NCBI GenBank assembly: GCA_009746045.1
Contig: RPFO01000164.1
Span: forward strand, 2,077,400 to 2,141,399
Direction of reading: 5' to 3'
Origin: Mesostigma viride
Taxonomy: Eukaryota; Streptophyta; Mesostigmatophyceae; Mesostigmatales; Mesostigmataceae
Length of the DNA: 64,000 nucleotides
The position numbers and the translations under genes were made by a program. The first letter of the stretch is position 1; each line of letters begins with the position of its first letter. Below are positions 45,001-55,985 of this stretch, one piece after another. The notes under the pieces were generated by a model, which worked only from the letters and a program-made list of their open reading frames with translations, did no database searches and was not told where the DNA came from.

Positions 45001-47128
45001 CCTTGGCTGTTCATTGTGGTTCTTCAACTGATTCTTCCCTTGCGGTTTAGTTCATGGGTCTGTTTCTGTTCATATCTATGCATACAATGCTCACTACAAT
45101 ACATACAGTGGTTATCTCTTTAATAATGCATGCCTACACGCGCGCAAGTACGCAATCATGCAGCCTCTTTATATCTCCCTATCTGTCGCTCATGTTTGCC
45201 CTGATGATGTCATCGCATATGGTCTGCAGCAACCTTGCCCCAGTGGCTTCTACAATACGTGGTAGGCATGAGCGTGATGCAACCCTCATGCCGGATGCAC
45301 ATCCCACATTTCTCTGGTTGCCGTGGGTTTGGTTTCTCTGTTTTCCCGCACGTTTCTCCAGTAGTGAACGCGCATTTATCTAGTTGCTCAGCCTGTCCCC
45401 TTATCTACTTGCTAAACCCTCGGTGACATGTCCCTGCTGCGGTATCCCTGTGAATGGTGCAGCAACGGCGCGCTCTTCGGGGGCTTCTTCACCGACAGGT
45501 ACCTGGATGTTTGGGAGCCAGGCACCAGCCGAGGGGACCCCCTGGACGACCCTGTCTTGATAAAGTACAAGAAGGCAAGTGGGGTTTTTTGGACAGTTCC
45601 TCGCATGTGTATGTCCTCTTGCGTCGCTTCTCATGTGCGTGTGGTTACCGCCTCGTGGGATGGACCGCTGGCGTACGCCACTTTCGTAGCTGGCTGCCCT
45701 TCTTCTTTTTCTTCTTCCGTGCGCCGCGTTTGTGTGCTGCTGCCCTGCTTCTTCTGCTGCCATACTCCCTCTGCGTCCGGGTCTGTCCCTGCTAGGCAGG
45801 GTAGTAGGGCAGCCCCCACTTTAATATCCGACACAAGGTGGCATGCCTAAGGCACTAGCTGGCGAGCAACAACGTGTCCAAGGCAGGGGAGAGTCACCTC
45901 ATGTATATTGCCCTATGTATGCTCCCTTATATGGCCACCGCACGTTGCCGCATGGGGTGGGTGGGAACTACCAGCGCCTGCCCCTACCGCTGGCCTGCCA
46001 TGTGGGGTGCGTGCCCAATTGTGGGGTCCTTCCGTTTGGGTTTCACTTCTGGGGTTTCTCAGGTGTAGTACGCGGCGCTACTGTGTCAGCCGCCGTCTAC
46101 CACACTTCTCGCACGTTGACACGTACTAGGACTCCCGATCATGGCCACTGACACATTATTATGGGGCACGGCCTTGCGTGCATTTGGCTGGAATGTTCTC
46201 TGGCCGCGCACAGTTGCTGGACAGCTGGGGCAGCTGGGATGTATTCCAGCAGCTGTTGCGCGAGTGCAAGATCATCGCCAAGAAGCACGGCGTGGCGCTG
46301 CCCGCGGTGGCCGCCCGCTGGGTGCTGGACCAGGTACGGCTGCGCGTGTGCACACAAGGCCTGGCATGGTCCTTGTGTATATAAGCTCGTGTCCAGGTAT
46401 TGGAGTGTGCCCGGATGGCCAGGGACAGCCTCAGGTGTGGCCGCATGGAAGCAGTTATCCGTTCGTGCACGCATGACCAGGTACTCGTATCTACCCCCGC
46501 ACAAATTTAACCCCCGAGCAGCGTACTTAAGTCGCAATCGGTGTGCTCCATGCAGCCGTGATTAGAACAGGATGTGATGGGAGATGTGTGGTGTCTCATG
46601 CTGGCACCATGCAAGCTTCTATGGAATGCACATAATGCGGATAGTAGCTCCGAAGGAGGTTGCTTGTTGCCTTCGCTACGATTCACGAGGGTTACCCCAC
46701 TCGACGGGGTCAGCTTACTCGGGCGTAGCAGTTGTACATTCAGTTGTGTATTTTGGTGATAACATAAATCATACGCCAGTGTTGATAATAGTTACTATTA
46801 CTTCACAGGGAGGCACGCTGACGTTCAAGGCTTATCGGGCTGTCTTTGCATGACTGATGCAATTATGCAATTGTACTGCCCCCGATGTCCTCAAGTGATC
46901 AAACTTCTTATCCCTGACCACTGTTAAACCTGGCTGCCCCAGCCACTGGTCGCTGCGGTGGAGCTGGGCGGGGGGGAGCTGGGCGTGCCGGTATCATGGA
47001 CGCGGGCGCGCAACGAGGCCATGGAGCGCGCATTCGGGCTGTGTCTGGACGAGGAGGATATGGAGAGAATCGCAACCATCCTCGCCAGAGGGAGGGACCT
47101 TGGCGGCAGCTCTTGGCCAGCCATCTAG
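39096..47128 (+). CDS. Plastid-type aldo/keto reductase family protein, degenerate active site
   Basis: Exons: 39096-39471, 40129-40213, 41608-41727, 42342-42406, 43418-43506, 44210-44289, 45463-45574, 46214-46333, 46943-47128. Phases join perfectly to 410 residues. In-frame TAG lies 27 bases before the ATG. The first 40 or so residues are rich in Ser, Arg and Ala (transit-peptide-like). Family blocks: TLKICRLLNGV, DDYELAELLYG, SRKRLSV, GFLDALLFLAELREQGKIGV, VTNFNS, KVHYSMIDRRAGEDL, GALFGGFFTDRYL, LLDSWGSWDVFQQLL, HGVALPAVAARWVLDQ, FGLCLDEEDMERI. AKRs are NADPH-dependent TIM-barrel carbonyl reductases. Here the catalytic Tyr (DDY) remains, but the usual Lys is Thr (STTWRPP), the usual His is Asp (LFLDWW), the Asp position is shifted by one residue, and the cofactor-site Gln is Lys (ANKVH). 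It may be inactive or have a changed role. Intron 7 starts with GC. Confidence 0.82.
40570..40655. repeat. Three copies of a 30-bp unit in AKR intron 2
   Basis: Three near-copies of GGTTTCTACATCCCTATTCA with slight changes. Intronic, between exons 40129-40213 and 41608-41727. Confidence 0.8.
42940..43086. repeat. Seven 21-bp units, six carrying a G-box (CACGTG), in AKR intron 4
   Basis: Unit GCAACGGCACGCACGTGAGA plus T. Six of the seven copies contain CACGTG, the G-box/E-box core bound by plant bZIP and bHLH factors; the second copy has CACATG. It is followed directly by GGGGTCAACCAAACTT, a 16-base match to part of the foldback element at 5728-5743. Confidence 0.9.
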
Positions 47129-49200
47129 GATCCTTTTCTCTGGTGTAGTTTGAAAGGCAGTATGCATGTCCTAGGTGCAAACCTGACAAGGCCTGTCTAT
47201 TGGTGAACTTGTGGGCCATTCAAGGTGGCATGATTGGTAATTTTTGTGCATGCTAGTAAGTTATGTGTGAAAATATAGTTTTCTTGCAGGTTTTTGGGTC
47301 CGGCCGGTTCCCCCCGTTTTACCTTGTTGAATGGATTCTCATCATGCATGGATCTAGCCGGCTCAGTGCCTGCACAAGAGAGCCAGGTAACTTCAGACAA
47401 CTATGATGAGCTGAAGACCCCGGCCAGCTTTAGACAAGGCCACATGTATGTTTTCTTGAAAAACAAACCAAAATGCCATGTGGAAGGTTTACGAATTGGC
47501 CACAAGCCTGTGGACGCAGACTTGGTTGGGTGTTTGGGTACGTTAGCTATTGGGGGCTACCGATCGAACAACGTGTTCACCAGCCCGCATATAAATAAAT
47601 TCACACATATGTCCCCACCGTCTAGGTCATCTCGCTATACACGTAAGCCAGCCATAATTTGAATGCACAAGGCTACACATTTCCATCACCATTCATATTC
47701 ATCATCCTGAACGACTCGAACACGGGGACAAGATAACGGCAGGCTCGAGCTGTACCACGGTCCGGATTCTAGATCTCCCGATTTCTGGCCTGCGCTGGTT
47801 GTCTCCTTGATGTTGCCTCCTTGATGTACCCATCATCTTGGACGACTCACTCGACAAATGCAAATAACAAGGAGACAACCAACGCAGGCCTGCCAGAAGT
47901 CGGGAGAATCCTGACCATGGTAGCAACTAAGACTATAACAGCAAGCCCTCGAGCTACCATGGTCTGGATTCTTCGGACTTTTTCGGCGGCATGCGCTGGT
48001 ACGTTTGGTTATCTCATTGAATGATTGTAGGGGTCAGGCCGTACTGTAGCGGTGAGACTTTAGTGCGCCCAGTTGTCGCCAGCCGCTACTATTGTGCCTG
48101 TAGACTTTGTCAGGGAACGTCATCACCCTTCCGTCCATTGCTAGAATACACGGTAGAAGTCCCCAGATGGAGGTTAAATTGCCCCTGAGGATAGCCGCTA
48201 CACTACCGCCTCGTCTGCCATTACAGTAGAGGACAGCTCATTGGATGAGGTATCCCCCTTGAATGAGAGACTACATGGTCGGGTTGGGGCATGATGCAGA
48301 CGACATTTGCCGGACCTTTCGTATGATTATTTTCTAATGAGATTAGCATAGTAGTCCGTGGCATGCCCATGCGCATCATGACACGCAAGTACTTAACTTA
48401 ACTCTTCCGTCTACTACAGAGCTTTAGTAGCCATGCCTTATGGAGTTCTTACGAGCTTACCGATTGTACACGTGTATGCGCGGCTGCATGCGCACCTATT
48501 CTCGAGCGCGCCTATGTAATGCCGGCTATCTGTAGCCATCGCAGATACGAAATATTTTATGGCACTGCGATAATCGCAGACTCTTCTATCGCAGATCTTC
48601 CGGACCACCGCTAATCAGTGCTAACTGCATGCTAGCCGTAGTCAATACCAGCTAGTTAGATATAGGATCTACTTACCAACAATCAAATAGGCGAAACCGT
48701 TCGGCCGTGGCCCGCGTCGCAGGTCGCTGTTCGTGCCTAGAGGTAAACTACGCTTGAGTCGCTTTATCCTGAGACGTCGGCGTGCTCGTCCCTCGGCTCA
48801 ACGTTGCATTTAATTGCCGCCATGAACGACAACAATTTTCAGCTGCGTCGTTAAAGGAGGTAGCCGATTACCCTTCGTGGCTACAACGAGTGGATTGGTG
48901 GAAGGGAATGGCTGGAGCATTCGCTCAACGCGACAAACTTCAGGTCGTGCCACCATCGTACCGCAAGGCCTCAGGCTGCCATTCCGAGGACTAATATTAA
49001 AATCTACGTACGTAGTCAACATGAGATAACGCCTGACGTGTTCACTTAGCTGCTGCGCCTATCGGGATTGCAACAATTTCCGAGTGGTAGGTCGCTCACA
49101 CTGGTTTTTCGCAGAAGTTTGTGAAATTGAGAACTCTACCCAACTGCTGGCCCGGCATCGATATCGAACGTGAAGTCTTATAAACCCAGTCATACCCGGC
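47129..49200. other. Intergenic, contains an inverted-repeat cluster
   Basis: Between the AKR stop and the next gene. An imperfect 50-55-bp inverted repeat pairs 47756-47812 with 47869-47921 (shared words CTGGCCTGCG and GGTTGTCTCCTTG). A partial third copy in direct orientation starts at about 47953 (CCATGGTCTGGATTCTTCGG). An open frame at 47294-47662 has no recognisable features and probably lies in the AKR 3' UTR. No gene is called. Confidence 0.5.
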
Positions 49201-52200
49201 ATGAAGGAGCCATCCCGAGGCGCCGTTGGCACGTCGGTGGCCGAAGAAGAGGTAAGCATCTACATGCGACTTTCTACAGAAGCAATATAACATAGTAGGT
49301 CATGTTTCTCCTGTTTGCCTTTCTCTATTATTGTGTGCCAGGGTCAGTGCATTGGCTTGTCTGTCAGAGGCTCTGGCACTCTAAAGGATAGATGTCAATC
49401 CCTATGTACGATTGCAGGGCGTGGCCAGGATTAAGTGCCTCTTCGTGATGTTAGAACAAGACTGACATGTGAATTTGCAGGGCGTGGCCAGGATTAAGTG
49501 CCTCTTCGTGATGTTAGAACAAGACTGACCTGTGAATTTGCAGGGAACCAGCTTTTTTGCAGGGAACAAGTGAATATCTACTTTAGAAGGTTGTCATTTG
49601 AGCTGACACAACACCACATGTGCGTGGTAAGAATTAACGTTTGCTCTGCATATTCAGCACCAACGCTTATATCACGACCCGATGTCTCTGCTGATCCAAG
49701 GTGGTGTTATCCGAACGACATGGGAAGACCAGCCCTTACTGGGGGGCAGGCATCTACCTATACCTTAGCCGTTATACTTGCCATTCCATCCTGCCATCAC
49801 CAATCTGTGTCAGTGCCTTCTGTAGGCCTTAATTGCATAAACTTTTGGTATCCGGCATGCATTGTTTCGGGCCTAACGTCTGTAGCGTAGTTTGCCTTCA
49901 TGCTCAGCCATCCGCCGTGGACATGCATTTGGTGCGGAGTGGTTGGCCGTGCATGTCACATGAGTGTTTGTGGGTGCTCATTTAGTCGAGTACAGCCCCA
50001 ACGCACCAAGCCTGCAAGGTCATCCGCAGGATCTATGAATGTGTTAAAGTGTGCACTGAAATGAGGCTGGGTTTCTAGTGCAGTGGGATTCCAGATCGCT
50101 CTCCTTTTTATCACTCTCGTTTTGATCCAGGAGACGGTTTGTTTTTGATGCCTGAGCATGTTACGTCGAAAGTTTTATCAGAACTTTTGGAGAATCTAGT
50201 GGTCAGTGGTCCACGCTAGGCTGGGCTTTTTTTTCCTGCTTTTTTTGGCATGTGAACCGCTGCCTGGGGTCTCACCGCCATTATTTAGTTGGGCTCAGCT
50301 CACGTGTCAGAAGCGCCACCTGTCCCCTTAATCCAAGTGGCAGTGCCAGGTTGCCACATCACATAAAGCAGGCCCATCTGAGGAGTCTTACTGCTGATAG
50401 TCCTCTCGCTGTGATGCATCACTTATCGGACAACACCTTTCCTTAATATGCCTTAAGCTTCCCAACCCGCCCTCTCTCCTATTATTCGCCTGCCTTTTAG
50501 TGCTTCTAATCCTGTGCTCCTTATCATGTACATCTTGCCTGGTATGTACGGCCGCGCACGCAGGCGCACGCTGCGGCGGAGCACCGGCGGGTGAAGGCAG
50601 AGCGCGCGCTAAATGACTACTGCCTGCTGACACAGGGTGTGCTGTCGACGCGCATGTCGCCCGCCAGCTTGAGGCTGCAGCTCATGAAGGTGGGGCCATA
50701 ACAGTGTCTCCTTGATAACAGTGTCGTGAACATGAGGCCATGGCAAGCGCACGAAGGTGGGGCCGTACCATGGTAAGGACATGCCAAGGTTCAGATGCTC
50801 ACGAAGGCAAGGATGAAGGTGGGGCTGTGACATGCTCATGAAGGTGAGGACGAAGGTGCATGCACATGGGGGTTACTTACTGCGGGGGCCATGGCCTGTG
50901 GCTCATGATGGCGAGGCACCCGGGTGTTACGGGGTGCATGGTCGGGCTGATGGGGTACTATTTATAACAGTGCCATGGTCATGTTACAAACAGTCATATT
51001 TGCTTGTAACCACACGTGGAAGTTGGTTGGCATGAGGTCAGCGTACTTGCAGCACGCGCTGCAATAATATTTTTGTGGCCGTGTGTAGAGTGTCGTGTAG
51101 TGTATCATGTATAGGGTATACTGTGTGGTGTCAAGGGTATAGATAGCCTATAGTATGAAGTCTAGGTTGCCTGTAAGTATTGTTTGTGATGTAGTGTATC
51201 ATGTATAGGGTATACTGTGTAGTGTCAAGGGTATAGATAGCCTATGGTATAGGGTCTAGATTGCCTGTAAGTATTGTTTGTGATGTAGTGGATCGTGTAT
51301 CTTGTACTGTTGTGTATCCTGATCCTGTATAGCCTTTGGCGATATTTCATGCATCGTATATGGCATGTAGTGTATGAAAAACCGTTTCAACGGCATACCG
51401 TATAGTGCGTGTGGTATGTTGTATGTTGTAGATTCTTTTTTGTATTAGCTACCCGCGGTCAGTAGGCAACGTGTTGATGGCAAGCGGACCTTGTGAGGTT
51501 GTCCTCTTGAAAGTCGGCAGAATCACATGACCACATGACATGGGGGCAAGGGAAAGCCCTCTGATGGGTTGGATGGAGAGGGTCTCTCTGCATGGAGTGC
51601 CACCCTGCTGAGGGGCGACTATGCCCACATGTAAATGGCAGGCAGCAGACATTCAAGCGATTGTGCGGCGTACGCCCGCTGATGGCTCCGTTCCAGGTCA
51701 CTGTGGTTATTTGACCGGGGGCTACCCATACCGTGTTCTCATGCTATCCATGCCTTGGCCACTTGCTGTCAGAAACTGCTGGACCATTTTGTAAAGGTTC
51801 GGCTGTTCATGTGCATGTTTGTTGGGCCTGGTTTCCCTGCAGGATTTATCGGGAATGCCCTCTGGTTTCGAGGCTTGTTGTGGCAGTGTGGGCAGCACGG
51901 CCCTCGTATCCGAACCGCGGATGCTCACCAGTGCAGCGGCTGGCCCCAGCGCGGCAGCCCAAGGCGCGCAGGGCCCCAGGGGTGAGGACGAGGATGACGA
52001 GGATGACGGGGCGGTGCCAATGAGGGACGAGGATGCGGAGGATGGGGAGGAAGAGAGGGTGGACGAGGAGGACGAGGAAGGGGACGAATACCATTACGAT
52101 GACAGTGATGAAGGTGATGGTGATCGTGGTGGTGATGGTGGTGGTGGTGGTAACAATGAGGATGAAGATGAGGATGAGGAGGGAGACGGAGATGGCGAGG

Positions 52201-52292
52201 GGCGGTCCGCAGGGGGTCGCAACGCGGGCAGGTATGCCCGCAGGCTGTCCGCATGCTTGTGCGGTGGCAGTGGCAGCGAGGGCCGGGAATAG
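49201..52292 (+). CDS. Unrecognised acidic protein, three exons
   Basis: Proposed exons 49201-49251, 50564-50689 and 51843-52292, all phase 0, 208 residues. Splice sites: GAG|GTAAGC, CGCAG|GCGCAC, AAG|GTGGGG, TGCAG|GATTTA. Exon 2 encodes a charged helix, EHRRVKAERALNDYCLLTQG. Exon 3 begins DLSGMPSGFEACC, continues Ala/Gly-rich, then has about 75 residues of almost pure Asp/Glu/Gly with EYHYDDSDEGDGD in the middle, and ends with a short basic tail RNAGRYARRLSA before the stop. Such acidic tails are common in histone-binding and nucleolar proteins, but I cannot name the family and extra exons may exist. Exon 3 alone is the firmest part. The first exon depends on one start codon and one donor. 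Confidence 0.5.
49414..49546. repeat. Two tandem 63-bp units in intron 1 of the acidic-protein gene
   Basis: Copies at 49414-49476 and 49477-49539 differ by about one base; the start of a third follows. Each unit junction reads GAATTTGCAGGG, a splice-acceptor-like sequence, so the duplication also duplicates potential 3' splice sites. Confidence 0.9.
51097..51300. repeat. Two tandem 94-bp units in intron 2 of the acidic-protein gene
   Basis: Unit starting GTAGTGTATCATGTATAGGG at 51097 and 51191, with a degenerate third start at 51285. TATAGGG and TGTAT words continue to about 51430. No gene. Confidence 0.9.
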
Positions 52293-52736
52293 CTGGGACC
52301 CAGGCAGGCCGTCAGGCAGCCTGTGTATATGATGTCTTTTGTTTCAAGTTAAGTTACGGCTAAATGCTGTTGTTGCCCTCTTGAGTGATGGGGTTGTCAG
52401 CCCCCTGTCACTGGGCATTTTCCGTTATGCCAGTCTCATGTGGGGACTGTTTGCACTGGGCTGTCTGAAGCCACTGAAGCCACGACGCGGCTGTTCAATG
52501 AGCGAGGATGGATGTGTGCCACGTCCAGCAAGGCAGAGCATCTGTACATAGCAATCACTAGCAAGGGGGTGACTCGTTTAGGATCCATCATGCAAACCCC
52601 TGCGCAAGGTAGTGTAGTCTGGGTGGATTACGTCTGGGTTCTCTACAATCTAGGGATTGGACCCATAAGGAATGTTCAACGTCCTTATATAGACCTGCAC
52701 GACTGGTCCATTTACACATAACTACGTCACGCGAAC
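52293..52736. other. 3' flank of the acidic-protein gene, nothing recognised
   Basis: About 440 bp up to a LINE fragment. No coding signal or repeat is recognised. Confidence 0.4.
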
Positions 52737-53207
52737 ACAAGTCCTCAGGGAAATGAGTATGGGATGGGGCGGATTAATTAATTGACACGTAACAGCGTTA
52801 CGTGTGGGGTGGGTGGAAGTAGCTATCTGGTTCCTAGTTACAGGGGTGTGGGTACCACGGCCCGAATCACTATATGAATGCCTTTTGGTCACACGTGGAG
52901 CCCCCACCGACTTGGGGAGTCCTATCGGCCTTGCAAGCCATCTGCCTCTAGATTACAGACAGAGGCTGGCCGGTCGTGAGCCCGTCCCTTCTAGGGTCTG
53001 TAATGTCCATGCCTGCTGCCTATCACGGAATGTCCACGGATGGTGCCCCGGCCGCGCGATAACGGCCCGGGGCACGCCATGTGAGGACGAAACGCCCGGG
53101 CTGTGCAAGCTTGGTGCCTGCGAAGCTATCCGAAGTGTCTACCTTCAGGATCTGTGTGCGGGCCAGACCTGTGCCCGGCTAGCCCGAGACGCCTGTGCCT
53201 TTAAAGG
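52737..53207 (-). mobile_element. LINE 3' fragment, minus strand
   Basis: The reverse complement matches 12171-12600 of the LINE fragment at 11914-12655, including CACACCCCTGTAACTAGGA and GTGGGGGCTCC. Within it, at about 52773-52805, lies TTAATTAATTG plus the hairpin ACACGTAACAGCGTTACGTGT (52785-52805 is one long match to 14989-15009). This is placed before the GAGGACTT block and looks like a second, nested 3' end. No intact frame. Confidence 0.7.
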
Positions 53208-53215
53208 ATGTGGGA

Positions 53216-53870
53216 AACATAACTCCGTTGGGAGTATATACATGTAGCCAAATATCCCAGAGAAGGGGCATATGGCTTTTAATACATTCTAGGCTACTTC
53301 CTGCAAGGGTGGGAATGTAAACGACACTTGCTCTAGGTGCACCAAGGGCACCGGCACCACCAGAGTCTCAGATCGAGCCTGTCATGGGGTGGAACATCTT
53401 GCTCGCACCAGCCAGGTTGACACCGCCCTTGGTCTGGCCGGCCCCCAGCGGCTTGGCCAACCAGGGCGGCATATCTTGATCGACCTGGCCCGGCCCCAAG
53501 GACATTCCCAGGAAGCTAGGTAAACCTGCCATGAACTACACCCAGATGTTGCTGGCCGACCTAGTGGTCCCAGCTCAGCTTGAACACCGCATCCACTCCC
53601 TCTCCCTTCTTTGGTCTGCCATGCAGAACATGCAAGAAGCGGTGGCAGAAGATTGTCAAGGCTCACACGCCAGCCCCTGTGGGCAAGCCACCCCCCCCCC
53701 AAGAGGAAGGGGCGTTTTGCTGAGTAGTGTAGTTAGGATTTTCTAGACTAGATACCTTAGAGTTAGGATTAGTTCGATTACGCGGCTTCTCCCACCTCCA
53801 CCCACCCAAGGAATATGTGCTACATGATCTCCCCACGGAGGCATGTTATTTAATTTAATGGGGTGGAAGA
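53216..53870 (+). mobile_element. LINE copy with internal deletion (5' UTR joined to 3' end)
   Basis: 53216-53395 matches 54330-54530 (AACATAACTCCGTTGGGAGT ... GAGCCTGTCATGGGG), the presumed 5' UTR. 53590-53870 matches 54055-54290, a C-terminus ending in a basic run after VGKPPPPK, then a 3' UTR with GTAGTTAGGATTTTCTAGA and a TTTAATTTAAT tail. The reverse transcriptase is missing between them. Confidence 0.6.
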
Positions 53871-54329
53871 TCATCATGGCTACTATACCAAGGCCAGGGC
53901 ATGGCTTCTCATCAGAGAGTGACTCTCTGTATAGGCAGGGCTGAGCTAAATTCTGAATGCATCATCCATGGGGGTCCCATTAAAGGCAGGGCGTGGCTAA
54001 ATTCCTAATGCATCATCCATGACCATCATTATAGGCGCACATGCGCGGGGGACAAGACGCGGTGGAAGAGGATTGTCAAGGCGCACACGCCCGACCCTGT
54101 GGGCAAGCCACCTCCCCCCAAGCGGCGGAGGCGTTTTGATGAGTAGTGTAGTTAGGATTTTCTAGATAGCTTAGAGTTAGGATAGTTCGATCACGCGGCT
54201 CCCTCCACCCCATCCATCATGGAATATGTGCTACATGACCTCCCCACGGAGGCATGTTATAATTTAATTTAATTTAATGCGCGGGGGGCGCGTGGTAGGC
54301 TAATTAATAATAATTAATAAGGAACATTA
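53871..54329 (+). mobile_element. LINE 3' end plus flanking duplicated filler
   Basis: 54055-54290 is a second copy of the LINE C-terminus (ending KRRRRFDE, then stop) with a TTTAATTTAATTTAAT tail. 53880-54050 contains two copies of a phrase with CTGAATGCATCATCCATG. No intact gene. Confidence 0.55.
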
Positions 54330-55983
54330 ATAAGGAACATAACTCCGTTGGGAGTAAATGTAGCACATATCCCAGAGAAGCCGGGGCATATGGTTTTTAA
54401 TACATTCTAAGCTACTTCCTGCAAGGGTGGGAATGTAAACGACACTTGCTCGAGGTGCACTGGTCAGGGCACCTGCACCCCCAGCCAGAGTCTCAAGCAA
54501 CACTCAACTAAGGGGAGCCTGTCATGGGGGGGGAATTAAGATCAGCATGGCTGTACAAAAGCTCCCTTCCCCTCGCCCTTTCGTACGCACCTTACGTAAG
54601 CACCTGGCACCACCTGATTTGCGCACGCTTCAGTTGCTTGAGAAATCTGACGACGCTCTGGAGGACTTCCCTGAAAAACGCGCCCACAAGCGCGTGGCAG
54701 AGGCGTTCGTCGACGCGCTGGACATCCCGGCCAGCCACGCCCAGCTGTTCGCTGCCGGCCCGGCATCGGCCCTTCGGCACCTCGCTGACAAGCTGCCCGC
54801 GGCCGGGGCCCTGCTGCCCCGCCGCCGCCCGCCCCGCTTCACCAGCCTGCACCGGCTCCCCGCCGTCGCCCGTCATCGATCCAGGCCCGGCAAGCCCTGC
54901 GCGACAACAGCGACCCCGCCCCGGCTACGCCCGCCTCAAAGCCGATTACCACTCGGCCATCCGGCAGGCGACCAAGGAGCAGGAGGACCTTCATGTCCGC
55001 GAGTACTTCGCCCACCTCAAGGACCAGTGCTCACGGCAATTAGTACGCCTGGACCCGCCTGCGTCACGCCCAACGGCCCGCCGGCGGCGCGCAGCCGGCG
55101 CCGCGGACGCTGTCTGGCTCACCGCAGCAGCAGCTCGACCAGTGGTATTCCTCCCAGTCCCGGCTGCTCGGCGCCCCCCCGCCACCTCCGCCGCTTGGCC
55201 CTCTGCGCGGCCGCACGCCTCGGGCAGTAGCGCCTGCGGACGTCCCTGCGCCGCCCACGCCGCCCGCCGCTGAGCAGGACTACACGTTCCCAGCCCTGAT
55301 GGAACCCCTGGCCGACCCCAACGAGCTACCGCCGTTCACCGAGCTCGAGCTGAGCATCGCCGCCAAGCAACTCCGCTTCTACGCCGCCGTTGGACCTGAC
55401 CAGCTCCCAGCCCCGGTGATTAAGCTGACGGCGCTCACGGGGTTCCTGCTTGACGTCTGCAACCGGATCCTGCTTGCCGACGCGCCGCCGATTCCTGAGT
55501 GGCAGCACAGCTACCGTATTATGCTGTACAAAAACAAAGGTTCCCCTGACGACCCCGCCAACTACAGAGGAGTCTGCATCCAGAGCGCCGCACTCAAGTT
55601 GTTCATGCGCATGATCCTCAACCGCCTTCGTTCTGCTCTTGACTGTCACCTTGCTTGGGGAAAGTCAAATGGGCTTCCGTCCTGGGCGCAACACCGTCAT
55701 GGCCATCTTCGTCGCGCCTCGCCTCTTCGAGGAAATCGCTCTCCTGCAACCTGGTGAGTTTCCCGCCATCCTGATCTTCGTCGACTTCATCAAGGCTTTT
55801 GATTCTGTCCTCTGGGACGCTCTATGGGCTGTCCTTGCTTGCGCTCGCGTCCCCACTCCCCTGATTACCATCATCCGCACGCTGTATGAGGGGTCGACCA
55901 CTTCGGTGCGCACTCAACACAGCATTACCCCGCCATGCCCACTGCAGACCGGCGTCTGGCAGGGTTGCGTCCTGTCGCCGTAC
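54330..55983 (+). mobile_element. LINE, 5' part with reverse transcriptase, cut off at 55983
   Basis: Begins with the same presumed 5' UTR as the 53216 copy and runs into coding sequence from about 54547. It stops abruptly inside reverse-transcriptase motif B, where an inverted-repeat sequence (55986-56077) follows. Confidence 0.7.
54547..55983 (+). pseudogene. Non-LTR retrotransposon protein, frameshifted and truncated
   Basis: N-terminal frame has DLRTLQLLEKSDDALEDFPE. The linker ADYHSAIRQATKEQEDLHVR, in another frame, is typical of the region before a LINE RT. The RT begins at 55299: AAVGPDQLPAPVIKL, YKNKGSPDDPANYRGVCI. A frameshift occurs at about 55655, then MGFRPGRNTVMAIF, VDFIKAFDSVLW (motif A) and GVWQGCVLSPY (motif B). 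Motif C (YADD) and everything after it are absent. Compared with the copy at 13349-14842, the break falls right after CVLSPY. No endonuclease domain was recognised. GC-rich codon use differs from nearby sequence. Confidence 0.8.
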
Positions 55984-55985
55984 AG

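Noticed and set aside
47294-47662. 122-codon ORF downstream of the reductase gene
   Set aside because: No domain, no splice context and biased only by chance; it lies where the reductase 3' UTR is expected.
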